The position numbers were made by a program, and so were the translations under genes. This document shows, in pieces, positions 5,942 to 13,833 of a stretch of DNA of 21,539 nt; the first letter of the stretch is position 1, and the number at the start of each line of letters is the position of its first letter. The stretch lies in assembly GCA_947522695.1 (NCBI GenBank), contig CANNTX010000018.1, forward strand, positions 1-21,539. Direction: 5' to 3'. Under the pieces are notes generated by a model. That model saw only the letters and a list, made by a program, of their open reading frames with translations. It ran no database searches and was not told the DNA's origin. Source of the stretch: an uncultured Bacilli bacterium. GTDB lineage: Bacteria > Bacillota_I > Bacilli_A > RF39 > UBA660.

Positions 5942-8530
5942 ATGAACTTACTAAAAAAATTAACTATTAAAAATTTAAAATTAAATAAAAAAAGAACCAT
6001 TGTAACTATTATTGGAATTATGTTATCCGTTGCGTTAGTAACTGCAGTTGCAACTATGTATGCTAGTGGATTAAAATCTTTAGTAATTTATGAAAAATAT
6101 ATTAAAGGTGATTTCCATGTTGAATTTATGGATGTTCCAAGTGATGATGTTAAAAACATAAAGAATAATAATGGTGTTGAAGACGTTTATTTAACTAAAG
6201 AAATAGGATATGCTCCATTAAAAGATTCTAAAAACAGTGGTAAACCATATGCCTATGTTATGGGATTTAATAAAGGTGCTTTAGAAAATTTATCAATTAG
6301 ATTAAAAAGTGGTCGTTTACCACAAACTGAAGATGAAATTATAATACCCACTCATTTAAAAACAAATGGAAGAATGGATATTGAAAATAATAAAGAAATT
6401 ACTCTAGAAGTTGGTGAGAGGGTATCTGGTACTTATAAATTAAATCAATATGTTGGTTATGATGCTGATAATGAAAAGATTATTAATACTAAACAAAAGA
6501 CATATAAAATAGTTGGAGTTTATGAAAGATCGGCAACTAATATAGAGCCTTATATTGCACCTGGTTATACATTTATAAGCTATATTGATGATAATAATTT
6601 TACTAGAAATGTGAATGTTTATGCTAAATATAATAAAGCTGGTAGTAAAAATCATATAAAAGTTACTGCTGATATTATTGGAGTTAATGCAGATGTTCTT
6701 AACAAATATTATTATGGTAGTTTTGATAATGAAGAAGAGTTAATTAAGGTTCATGAAGAACTTGATAAAGCAAGGTATGGAACCGATTTTAATAGCTATT
6801 TGATTGCTTTGGAAACTGATCCTATAAGAAATAGTGGAATTGGTAATTTAGGTTATGTTGTAATAGTTGTTTGCATTATTATAGTGTTTACTTCCGTATT
6901 TTGTATTAAAAATAGTTTTGATATTTCAATAACTGAAAAAATTAAACAATATGGAATGCTTAGAAGTATTGGTGCAACTAAAAAACAAATTAAAAGTAAT
7001 GTCTTTTATGAAGCGACTATCTTAGGATTAATTGGTATTCCTTTAGGTTTATTACTTGGATTTATTGCATCTTATATTTTAATAATTGTCTGTAATATTT
7101 TACTTAATGATTTGTTAACTGGTGGAATTAATATGGTATTATCATATTCTGTAATATCATATATAGTTGCAATTCTATTAGGTATTATAACAATTTATTT
7201 ATCTGCTCTTAAAAGTGCAAGAAAAGCATCTAAAATAAGTCCCATTGATTCAATTAGAAATAGCGCTAATTTAAAATTAAAGAGTAAAAAATTAAAGACA
7301 CCTAAATTAATTAATAAAATATTTGGAGTAGGTGGAGAAATATCATATAAAAATATTAAAAGAAATAAAAAGAGTTATCGTACAACTATCGTATCTTTAA
7401 CCATTTCAGTTCTAGTATTTATTGCTTTAACTTACTTTATGAATGCTTTTATGAGTGAAATTAAACAAGAAGTTAATGCTACTGAATATAACATTAATTA
7501 TTATATTAAAAATAATGAAGAAAAAAATATTATTAATAAAATTAATCAAACAGTTAAATTAGATAATATTAAAAATTATAGTATTATTAGAACAACAAAC
7601 GGAACGTTTAATAATCCTAAATATAATATTGAACATGAAAATATTAATGACAATATTTATATTGTATCAATTGGAGAGGAAGCATATAAAAAATATCTTA
7701 AATCTTTAAATTTAAATTATGATGATGTTAAAGATAAAGGTATTTTAGTAGATGAAATTAAATATTCTGTTAATAAAGGTGATAAGATAGTTAATAAACA
7801 AGATAGATTATATAAATATAATAAAGGTGATATTGTAAGCATGAACTTATACATCGAACCAAATGAAACAAATATTAACTTATCTGTTGGTGCAATATCT
7901 GATGTTCGTCCATTTGGACTTCAAAAGAATACTGAAGAAGTTTATTTTGTAGTAAGCGATGAATATTACGATAAAATTAACGGTGGAAGTCAATATTACA
8001 ATGTTTATTTTGATAGTTCTAATGCTAGTAAGTTACAAGAAGATATCGATAAGATTCTAAAAGATGAAAGATATTCTGTAGATAATAAAGAAGAAAATGT
8101 TAGAATAATGCGAAATTTAATATTATTAATTGGTATATTCTTATATGGTTTTATTACTGTTATTACTTTAATAAGTGTTACTAATATATTTAATACTATA
8201 ACAACAAGTATGGAATTAAGAAAACCAGAGTTTGCTATGTTAAAATCTGTTGGTATGACAACTAAAGAATTTAATAGAATGATAAGATTAGAAAGTATCT
8301 TTGTTTGTACTAAATCACTTATCTTTGGTATTCCTATTGGTTTAGCAATATCTTATTTAATTTATTTACTTTTAAATCAAGATGGTGGTTTAAAGTATCA
8401 TGTACCATTTAACGGAATTATAATTTCTAGTATATTTGTATTATTATTAATAAGTATATTAATGAAGTATTCTATTAGTAAAATTAATAAACAAAACACG
8501 ATTGAAACTATTAGAAATGAAAATATATAA
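5942..8530 (+). CDS. Large FtsX/MacB-type ABC transporter permease with two repeats
   Basis: 862 residues. Each half consists of one transmembrane helix, an outside domain, then three helices. In the first half the helices lie at about 19-41, 301-322, 355-385 and 405-425; in the second at about 480-500, 723-748, 786-806 and 822-842. Both halves carry the coupling segment after the second helix: EKIKQYGMLRSIGATKKQI at about 335-353 and ELRKPEFAMLKSVGMTTKEF at about 757-776. The outside domains are about 260 and 220 residues long. The protein is longer than BceB (about 650) and has two outside domains, so it is closer to the duplicated FtsX permeases than to true BceB. It likely works with the ATPase just upstream to expel or displace envelope-active compounds; the substrate cannot be read from sequence. 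Confidence 0.92.
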   Translation: MNLLKKLTIKNLKLNKKRTIVTIIGIMLSVALVTAVATMYASGLKSLVIYEKYIKGDFHVEFMDVPSDDVKNIKNNNGVEDVYLTKEIGYAPLKDSKNSGKPYAYVMGFNKGALENLSIRLKSGRLPQTEDEIIIPTHLKTNGRMDIENNKEITLEVGERVSGTYKLNQYVGYDADNEKIINTKQKTYKIVGVYERSATNIEPYIAPGYTFISYIDDNNFTRNVNVYAKYNKAGSKNHIKVTADIIGVNADVLNKYYYGSFDNEEELIKVHEELDKARYGTDFNSYLIALETDPIRNSGIGNLGYVVIVVCIIIVFTSVFCIKNSFDISITEKIKQYGMLRSIGATKKQIKSNVFYEATILGLIGIPLGLLLGFIASYILIIVCNILLNDLLTGGINMVLSYSVISYIVAILLGIITIYLSALKSARKASKISPIDSIRNSANLKLKSKKLKTPKLINKIFGVGGEISYKNIKRNKKSYRTTIVSLTISVLVFIALTYFMNAFMSEIKQEVNATEYNINYYIKNNEEKNIINKINQTVKLDNIKNYSIIRTTNGTFNNPKYNIEHENINDNIYIVSIGEEAYKKYLKSLNLNYDDVKDKGILVDEIKYSVNKGDKIVNKQDRLYKYNKGDIVSMNLYIEPNETNINLSVGAISDVRPFGLQKNTEEVYFVVSDEYYDKINGGSQYYNVYFDSSNASKLQEDIDKILKDERYSVDNKEENVRIMRNLILLIGIFLYGFITVITLISVTNIFNTITTSMELRKPEFAMLKSVGMTTKEFNRMIRLESIFVCTKSLIFGIPIGLAISYLIYLLLNQDGGLKYHVPFNGIIISSIFVLLLISILMKYSISKINKQNTIETIRNENI

Positions 8531-8553
8531 AACTTTCCTTAGGGAGAGTTTTT
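8530..8553 (+). terminator. Rho-independent terminator of the ABC exporter operon
   Basis: Arms AAACTTTCC (8530-8538) and GGAGAGTTT (8543-8551) with one G-U pair and a 4-nt loop, continuing into T's. The same two arms occur again at 9544-9566. Confidence 0.8.
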
Positions 8554-8587
8554 AACTTATAAAAAATTTATGTATTTGTTAATAATA

Positions 8588-8596
8588 TGTTATAAT
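8588..8596 (+). promoter_or_regulatory. Extended -10 promoter for the HExxH gene
   Basis: TGTTATAAT: an extended -10 TGn directly before a perfect TATAAT at 8591-8596. Only a poor -35 (TTTATG, 8567-8572) is present, which extended -10 promoters tolerate. Confidence 0.6.
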
Positions 8597-8620
8597 AAAA
8601 AGTGATAACGGAGATAAATT

Positions 8621-9529
8621 ATGAAATTATTAAATGAGGTTGTTTTAAATTCAATCGAATTTAAACAAATAAAACTAAATATTTTACAAATTGAAAAAGA
8701 TAATTCAAAATTATCTTATTATGAATTTAAAGAAAATTTAAGTAGTTTTATATTATTAATTATGAAAACATATTTGGTTAATGCCGATCTTAATGGAGAT
8801 GATTGTTCATTTATTATAGATAAACTTCCTTTCTCAATTTTTGGCTTATATAGTGAAAGTGATAATAAAATAATTATAAATGAAAGAATTGTGAAACAAA
8901 TATACTCTGGAAAAATAAATTTAATACAAATAATCTTTCATGAATTAACTCATTTTAAAATTGCTATAGATAAAAAAGTAGGATATATTAATGAATGGGT
9001 AGTAAGATGCATTAAAGAAGAAATAATTAATAATGTATGTTTATCTAATGAATTAAATAGGAATGTAATAGAAAATGAATCATATTTTGAAGGCATTTTT
9101 TGTAATCCTAGCTATGAGTTTACTTCAGAAGAGACAATTGCTGATATTCAAGGAAATAAATATTTATTATTGTTCTTAGAATATATAGGAATAAATCTTA
9201 AACCATCAATATTAAAGAAAATAAAAACATCTTTAGAAAAAAACTTAAATGACTATAATAATCATAAAACTAAATTTCGATTGATTGATTTAATAATTCC
9301 ACCATCAGTTTCTTTTGATAATATATTTGATTCTATTATTATTAATATGCCAGAATTACTTATCAAATATCCTCAATTAAAGTTTGAATACTATATTAGT
9401 GATGGATGTGTACTTAAAAAATCTAAAGATATGTTATTTGAAGATTTAATGAATGCTAAAGATGAAAATGATAAAGAATATATAAAATTTTTATTGCAAA
9501 CTAAAACACGTAGTAATTTAAAAAAGTAA
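8621..9529 (+). CDS. Uncharacterised protein with HExxH zinc-peptidase motif
   Basis: 302 residues, not assigned to a named family. Residues 103-113 read QIIFHELTHFK, a typical metallopeptidase helix with His107, Glu108 and His111. About 60 residues later EFTSEETIADIQGNKYLLLFL offers Glu170/Glu171 as a third zinc ligand on a following helix, as in gluzincins. KIIINERIVKQI just before the motif looks like the edge strand of such a fold. No signal peptide or transmembrane helix is visible, so it is probably cytosolic. It is monocistronic: extended -10 promoter and GGAG RBS (8610-8613) before it, terminator after it. ImmA/IrrE peptidases have a shorter distance between HExxH and the third ligand, so this is probably not one, although an XRE gene follows. 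Its long C-terminal half has no recognisable domain. Confidence 0.65.
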   Translation: MKLLNEVVLNSIEFKQIKLNILQIEKDNSKLSYYEFKENLSSFILLIMKTYLVNADLNGDDCSFIIDKLPFSIFGLYSESDNKIIINERIVKQIYSGKINLIQIIFHELTHFKIAIDKKVGYINEWVVRCIKEEIINNVCLSNELNRNVIENESYFEGIFCNPSYEFTSEETIADIQGNKYLLLFLEYIGINLKPSILKKIKTSLEKNLNDYNNHKTKFRLIDLIIPPSVSFDNIFDSIIINMPELLIKYPQLKFEYYISDGCVLKKSKDMLFEDLMNAKDENDKEYIKFLLQTKTRSNLKK

Positions 9530-9543
9530 TATTTTTAATAAGG

Positions 9544-9569
9544 AAACTTTCCAAAGTGGAGAGTTTTTT
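9544..9569 (+). terminator. Terminator of the HExxH gene, near-copy of the one at 8530
   Basis: Arms AAACTTTCC (9544-9552) and GGAGAGTTT (9558-9566), loop AAAGT, six T's. Both arms are identical to those at 8530-8551; only the loop differs. Confidence 0.8.
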
Positions 9570-9662
9570 CTATATAAGTTAAATGACTAATGATTTCTTT
9601 ATATTTTCTAATATAATGTTGCATATATAGAACAACAATGATATTCTTAAAGTGGTGATTGT

Positions 9663-9920
9663 GTGAAAAGTAATTATGAATCTGAATTAGAAGAAATATT
9701 ATATCAAGATTTTAACTTTGATTTTGTCTGTTTAAGACATGAGTTAGGATTAACTCAACAAGAAATGGCTGATAAATCTCATGTTTTAAGAGATAAAATT
9801 GCTAAAATTGAAAGAGGAATATATCCACCAAATATTAAAAGTGTGTTAAGAATTTTAGGACCTCTAGGATATACTTTAAAAATAGAAAAAATAGATAATG
9901 ATAAATATAAATGTAAATAA
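9663..9920 (+). CDS. Small XRE-type HTH protein, HigA-like
   Basis: 85 residues from a GTG start at 9663; the frame has no suitable ATG, and GGTGAT at 9653-9658 is a weak RBS. A short acidic lead is followed by one XRE helix-turn-helix at about 22-70 (CLRHELGLTQQEMADKSHVL, then IAKIERGIYPPNIKSVLRIL). It closes with a GPLGYTLKIEKI strand, a common ending of stand-alone XRE antitoxin-like proteins. TATAAT at 9612-9617 could be its -10. No HigB/RelE-type toxin frame is adjacent on either side, so a toxin-antitoxin role is not supported. It could instead regulate the ORF6N gene that follows after two palindromes. DNA binding is likely; the target is unknown. Confidence 0.75.
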   Translation: MKSNYESELEEILYQDFNFDFVCLRHELGLTQQEMADKSHVLRDKIAKIERGIYPPNIKSVLRILGPLGYTLKIEKIDNDKYKCK

Positions 9921-9928
9921 TATTTTTA

Positions 9929-9947
9929 AGGTCGCAAATTGCGACCT
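9929..9947. repeat. Palindrome 1 (AGGTCGCAA arms)
   Basis: Perfect 9-bp arms AGGTCGCAA / TTGCGACCT around one central A. It is related to the palindromes at 9974-10000 and 10233-10259 (shared core AGGTC.CAA). No T run follows, so it is not a normal terminator. Confidence 0.85.
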
Positions 9948-9973
9948 CAAGTGTAAATACTTAAAAAATATTC

Positions 9974-10000
9974 TTCAAGGTCACAATTTGTGACCTTGAA
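9974..10000. repeat. Palindrome 2, overlapping the ORF6N promoter
   Basis: Perfect 13-bp arms TTCAAGGTCACAA / TTGTGACCTTGAA around one central T. It covers the -35 zone of the TATAAT at 10008-10013, the position expected for a repressor operator. Confidence 0.85.
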
Positions 10001-10007
10001 CATGATT

Positions 10008-10013
10008 TATAAT
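10008..10013 (+). promoter_or_regulatory. -10 element of the ORF6N gene
   Basis: A perfect TATAAT 17 bp upstream of the ATG, with no good -35. The -35 zone (about 9985-9991) lies inside palindrome 2, so binding there would block or recruit polymerase. Confidence 0.5.
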
Positions 10014-10029
10014 AGAAAACGAGGATTTA

Positions 10030-10896
10030 ATGAATGAAATTATAATAAAAGATAAACAAATAGAAAATATGATTTTTGAAGTAAGAGGAGTGCAGGTAAT
10101 GTTATCTTCGGATGTTGCTACATTATATCAAATTGAAACTAAGCGATTAAATCAGGTAATTAAACGAAATATAGATAGATTTCCAAGTACATTTTGCTTT
10201 CAACTAACGGATGAGGAAATCAATAGATTATCTTTAAGGTCACAATTTGCAACCTTAAACAAAAGTAATAATTTAAGAGGATATAATATCAAATATCTTC
10301 CATATGTTCTAACTGAACAAGGAATTATGATGTTATCAGGTTTACTTAAAAGTGATATAGCTGTTAAAGTAAATATCCAAATCATTGATGCTTTTGTTAA
10401 AATGAGAAGATATTTTGCTAATAATTTTAATGCTAATGAATTGTTGTTAAATCACGAAAATAGAATTCAATTACTTGAAAATACCTTAGATTCATTTAAA
10501 GAACAAAAAATAAAGAAAATATTTTTTGAAGGTCAAATATATGATGCTTATTCAATTCTTATAGATATCTTAAATAAAGCAAGAACTGAAATAATAATTA
10601 TTGATAATTATGCTAGCAAAGAATTATTAGATATTCTTAAAGAAATAAATTTAAAAATTATTATAGTTTCTAAAAATATTGATAGCGTTCTTAAAGAGAA
10701 ATATACAAAGCAATATAAAAATGTTGAGTTTATAGATAATAATTCATTTCATGATCGATTTATAATATTAGATAAAAGCAAATTATATACATGTGGAGCA
10801 AGTTTTAAAGATTTAGGTAAAAAATGTTTTGCAATTAGTGAATTTAATGATATAAATTATTTAGAACAAATTATAAATACATTTAATATTAATTAA
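10030..10896 (+). CDS. ORF6N-domain protein with a PLD-like C-terminal domain
   Basis: 288 residues. The N-terminal ORF6N DNA-binding domain (about 10-130) is clear: GVQVMLSSDVATLYQIETKR (20-39), NRFPSTF-type segment at 49-55, LRSQFATL (69-76), YLPYVLTEQGIMMLSGLL (89-106), then IQIIDAFVKMRRY (116-128). A linker leads to a C-terminal module at about 165-288 with DAYSILIDILNKARTEIIII and FHDRFIILD (240-248). It resembles phospholipase-D-like halves, but only the HD is seen and the canonical HxK is absent, so catalysis is doubtful. ORF6N domains come from phage and mobile DNA; this arrangement is frequent in gut bacteria without a defined function. RBS ACGAGG at 10019-10024. The response regulator starts 18 bp downstream, so the two-component genes may be read from this promoter. 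Confidence 0.85.
   Translation: MNEIIIKDKQIENMIFEVRGVQVMLSSDVATLYQIETKRLNQVIKRNIDRFPSTFCFQLTDEEINRLSLRSQFATLNKSNNLRGYNIKYLPYVLTEQGIMMLSGLLKSDIAVKVNIQIIDAFVKMRRYFANNFNANELLLNHENRIQLLENTLDSFKEQKIKKIFFEGQIYDAYSILIDILNKARTEIIIIDNYASKELLDILKEINLKIIIVSKNIDSVLKEKYTKQYKNVEFIDNNSFHDRFIILDKSKLYTCGASFKDLGKKCFAISEFNDINYLEQIINTFNIN
10233..10259. repeat. Palindrome 3, inside the ORF6N coding sequence
   Basis: Arms TTTAAGGTCACAA (10233-10245) and TTGCAACCTTAAA (10247-10259) match at 11 of 13 positions around a central T. In frame it encodes R70-S-Q-F-A-T-L76. Its left-arm core AAGGTCACAA is identical to that of palindrome 2. Confidence 0.8.
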
Positions 10897-10914
10897 AAAG
10901 AAAGGAATATAATT

Positions 10915-11574
10915 ATGAATATTTTATTAATTGAAGATAATCTTAGTATAATTAAGGGGATAAAATATAATTTAGAACAAAATAATTATCAAGTTGTTGC
11001 AAAAACAAATATAAGTGATTCCATTAATTATTTAAATAGTAATAATAAGATTGATTTAATAATTTTAGATGTAACTTTACCAGATGGAAATGGTTTTAAT
11101 CTATACGAAAATAATATTAAAGATTTAAATATACCAACAATTATTTTAACAGCTGTTGATGATGAAGATAATGTTGTTAAAGGATTAGAGTTAGGTGTTA
11201 ATGAATATATTACTAAACCATTTAGTATGAAAGAATTACTTACTAGAATTAATCGTATTATGGTAAGGAAAAACAATAATTCTACGATTAAAATTAAAGA
11301 TATAACTTACAATTATGACAAAATGGAAGTTTATAAGAATAATCAAAAAATAGAGTTATCTTCATTAGAACTAAAAATACTAAATTTATTATTTAATAAT
11401 ATCAATAAAGTAGTTACTCGTAATTTATTATTAGATAAAATTTGGGAATGGACTGGAAATGATGTAGACGATCATACAATTACAGTTTACTTAAAAAGAA
11501 TTAGAGAAAAAATTAATACAGATATTATAATAACTGTAAAAGGGATAGGTTATAGGATTGACAATGAAAAATAA
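10915..11574 (+). CDS. OmpR/PhoB-family response regulator
   Basis: 219 residues. Receiver domain about 1-118: acidic pocket Glu7/Asp8, phosphoacceptor Asp52 in LIILDVTLPDG, Thr79 in IILTA, and Lys101 in TKPFS. Winged-helix DNA-binding domain about 124-219, with LSSLELKILNLLFNN, VVTRNLLLDKIW and the recognition-helix region DDHTITVYLKRIREK, then VKGIGYRI. RBS AAAGGA at 10901-10906. The kinase start overlaps its 3' end. A weak promoter candidate exists inside the end of the ORF6N gene (TTAGAA 10861-10866, TAATAT 10884-10889, 17-bp spacing). It probably binds the 11-bp-spaced direct repeat upstream of the ABC exporter at 5214-5232 (inference). Confidence 0.95.
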   Translation: MNILLIEDNLSIIKGIKYNLEQNNYQVVAKTNISDSINYLNSNNKIDLIILDVTLPDGNGFNLYENNIKDLNIPTIILTAVDDEDNVVKGLELGVNEYITKPFSMKELLTRINRIMVRKNNNSTIKIKDITYNYDKMEVYKNNQKIELSSLELKILNLLFNNINKVVTRNLLLDKIWEWTGNDVDDHTITVYLKRIREKINTDIIITVKGIGYRIDNEK

Positions 11575-12754
11575 AAAGAAATATTCAAAATTAATATTGT
11601 TTACTTTAATAACGTTTGGAATTATTATTTTACTTAATGTCATGTTATATTATCAAGTAAATAAAAATTATAATAATAAAATAGTGAATATTATCAGCAC
11701 TATTAAAGAAAAATATCCTGAAATGAAAGATGATGAAATACTTGATATAATAAAAAACAATGTTAAAACAAATACTTTTAATAGATATAGTTTTGATTTA
11801 GACGGAATTTTATTAATCAAAGAAAATAAAACTATATTTGTAAGTTACTTTATTATCTTATTGTTTATATATTTAATTATTTGTTTAGTATATCTAACAA
11901 TAATTATTAATAACAATAAAAAGAAAGATAAAGAAATTAATGAAGTTATAAAAATAATTGAAGAGATAAATAATAAAAATTATAGTTTTAAAATGAAAGA
12001 TATTAATGAAGAGGATTTATCGTTACTTAAAAATGAAATATATAAGACAACTATTATGTTAAATGAAATAAGTGAAATATCTAAAAAAGATAAAAAAGAA
12101 CTTGAAGAAAGTTTAGAAGATATATCACATCAATTAAAGACTCCATTAACAAGTATTCTAATAATGATTGATACCTTATTAGATGATGAGTATATGGATC
12201 AAAATACTAGAGAAGACTTCTTAAGAAATATGAAAAGAGAAGTTATGAATATTAATTTCTTAGTTAAATCAATTCTAAAATTATCAAGATTAGATACAAA
12301 CACAGTGAAATTTATAAGTAAAAAAGAAAGTGTTAAGGAAATAATTAATGAAGCTATTTTAAATGTATCCTTATTAAGTGATTTAAAAAATGTAAAAATA
12401 GAAACTAACTTAAGTGATTCATTTATTAATTGTGATTATAAATGGCAAATAGAAGCACTAACTAATATTTTAAAGAATTCAGTTGAACACTCATATGAAA
12501 ATAATAAAGTATTAATTGAAAGTAGTGAAAATAATGCTTATGTTAAAATTACAATTAAAGACTTTGGTTCTGGTATAGCTAAAGAAGATATTAATCATAT
12601 ATTTGAAAGGTTTTATAAAGGTAAAGATTCTGATTATGATAGCATAGGTATTGGACTTGCTTTATCAAAAAGTATAATTGAAAAACAAAATGGAAAAATA
12701 AGTGTTGAATCAGGTGAAAATGGCACAACATTTAAAATTAAATATTTTAAATAA
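11564..12754 (+). CDS. Membrane sensor histidine kinase
   Basis: 396 residues from the ATG at 11564. A TTG six bases upstream is possible, but the AGG at 11553-11555 spaces better to the ATG. Two transmembrane helices at about 8-29 and 91-116 enclose an outside loop of about 60 residues. This is longer than in the intramembrane-sensing BceS type and suggests direct ligand sensing. A HAMP-like or coiled linker follows. Catalytic core: H-box DISHQLKTPLTS with His189, N-box around Asn305 (NILKNSVEHS), G1 DFGSGI at 333-338, F-box FERFYK at 347-352, and G2 GIGLALS at 362-368. It forms one unit with the preceding response regulator. Its output is probably the ABC exporter at 5271-8530, a common pairing. 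Confidence 0.95.
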   Translation: MKNKKKYSKLILFTLITFGIIILLNVMLYYQVNKNYNNKIVNIISTIKEKYPEMKDDEILDIIKNNVKTNTFNRYSFDLDGILLIKENKTIFVSYFIILLFIYLIICLVYLTIIINNNKKKDKEINEVIKIIEEINNKNYSFKMKDINEEDLSLLKNEIYKTTIMLNEISEISKKDKKELEESLEDISHQLKTPLTSILIMIDTLLDDEYMDQNTREDFLRNMKREVMNINFLVKSILKLSRLDTNTVKFISKKESVKEIINEAILNVSLLSDLKNVKIETNLSDSFINCDYKWQIEALTNILKNSVEHSYENNKVLIESSENNAYVKITIKDFGSGIAKEDINHIFERFYKGKDSDYDSIGIGLALSKSIIEKQNGKISVESGENGTTFKIKYFK

Positions 12755-12799
12755 AATAAATATAAGATATAATTTTATTAGAGATAGGAGTTAAAAAGT

Positions 12800-13696
12800 A
12801 TGGATTTAGTAATTATGGCAGCTGGAATGGGATCAAGATTTGGTGGTTTAAAACAAATTGAAAAAGTACATAAGAATGGAGAATTTATTATAGATTATTC
12901 AATTTATGATGCTATTAAAGCGGGATTTAGTCGAGTGGTGTTTATAATCAAAGAAGAAAATTATGATTTATTTAGAGAAACAATAGGAAAAAGAATTGAA
13001 AAAATTATAGAAACTCTTTATGTTTTTCAAAATAATGATAATGTGCCAAAATGGGTTAATCTACCTGATACTAGAGTTAAACCACTAGGAACAGCTCATG
13101 CAATTTTATGCTGTAAAGATGTCGTTAAAAATAATTTCTTAGTTATAAATTCTGATGATTTTTATGGTTATGATGCCTTTAAAGTTGCAAGTGAATTTCT
13201 AAAAAATAATCAAAATAATAATGAGTTTGCTAATATAAGTTATATAGCTGGTAATACTTTAACAAATGTTGGTGCAGTAAAAAGAGGAGTATTAAAAGTA
13301 ACAAATGGCTATTTAGATACTCTAATTGAAAGCAGTTTAGAAAAGGAACAACATTTAATAAAAGCAACACCTTTAAATGGAGATGATAGTTTCTATATTG
13401 AAAATAATAGTTTAGTTTCAATGAATATGTTTGCGTTTACTCCCAAAATATTTGAATTATTAGAAAATGAATTTGATATATTTTTTAGGGATAACAAAGA
13501 TAATTTACAAACATGTGAGTATTTACTACCAGATGTAGTTTGTAAAGGAATAAAAGATAATAAAATAAGGGTTAAAGCTTTATCTACAACAGCAGTTTGG
13601 TATGGAATGACATACAAGGAAGATAAAGAATTACTTGTTAATGCTATAAATGAAATGGTTAAACAAGGGGTATATCCTGATAATTTATGGAATTAA
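12800..13696 (+). CDS. NTP-transferase family nucleotidyltransferase
   Basis: 298 residues. The GT-A nucleotidyltransferase signature is at the very N-terminus: MAAGMGSRFGGLKQ (6-19) for NTP binding. PLGTAHAILCCKD follows at 95-107, then INSDDFYG at 116-123, where the Asp pair would bind metal. The ending SMNMFAFTPKIFELLE and the AVWYGMTYKEDKELLV segment are typical of uncharacterised sugar- or alcohol-phosphate nucleotidyltransferases in gut Firmicutes. It would activate a phosphorylated sugar or alcohol with UTP, CTP or dTTP; the substrate cannot be told from sequence. RBS GATAGGAG at 12783-12790, possible -10 TATAAT at 12768-12773. Monocistronic, with a strong terminator after it. Confidence 0.85.
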   Translation: MDLVIMAAGMGSRFGGLKQIEKVHKNGEFIIDYSIYDAIKAGFSRVVFIIKEENYDLFRETIGKRIEKIIETLYVFQNNDNVPKWVNLPDTRVKPLGTAHAILCCKDVVKNNFLVINSDDFYGYDAFKVASEFLKNNQNNNEFANISYIAGNTLTNVGAVKRGVLKVTNGYLDTLIESSLEKEQHLIKATPLNGDDSFYIENNSLVSMNMFAFTPKIFELLENEFDIFFRDNKDNLQTCEYLLPDVVCKGIKDNKIRVKALSTTAVWYGMTYKEDKELLVNAINEMVKQGVYPDNLWN

Positions 13697-13704
13697 TAGC
13701 AAAA

Positions 13705-13734
13705 TAAAAAATAACGAATTTACGTTATTTTTTA
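13705..13734 (+). terminator. Rho-independent terminator after the nucleotidyltransferase
   Basis: Perfect 12-bp arms TAAAAAATAACG (13705-13716) and CGTTATTTTTTA (13723-13734), 6-nt loop, with the T run in the 3' arm. It could act in both directions. Confidence 0.85.
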
Positions 13735-13763
13735 TTGACTAGCGAAATATTGTTTGATAAAAT
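13735..13763 (+). promoter_or_regulatory. Strong promoter of the toxin-like peptide mRNA
   Basis: TTGACT (13735-13740) and TAAAAT (13758-13763) with an exact 17-bp spacer, directly behind the preceding terminator. Predicted start of RNA near 13770. Confidence 0.8.
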
Positions 13764-13833
13764 GTGTTTTAGGAACAACTAATTGTTTTGGTGGTTACCG
13801 CTCAAATTCTATACAAGAAAGTGGGTGGTAGTT

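Noticed and set aside
9663..9920. HigBA-type toxin-antitoxin module built on the 85-residue XRE protein
   Set aside because: No toxin-sized partner frame lies directly up- or downstream; the HExxH gene ends in its own terminator and the ORF6N gene is separated by palindromes and its own -10.
8621..9920. ImmA/IrrE peptidase plus XRE repressor pair
   Set aside because: The spacing from HExxH to the third ligand and the overall length do not fit ImmA/IrrE, and a terminator separates the two genes.
9929..10000. The two intergenic palindromes as terminators of the XRE gene
   Set aside because: Neither is followed by a T run, and the 1-nt centre does not give a terminator-like loop; an operator or recombination site fits better.
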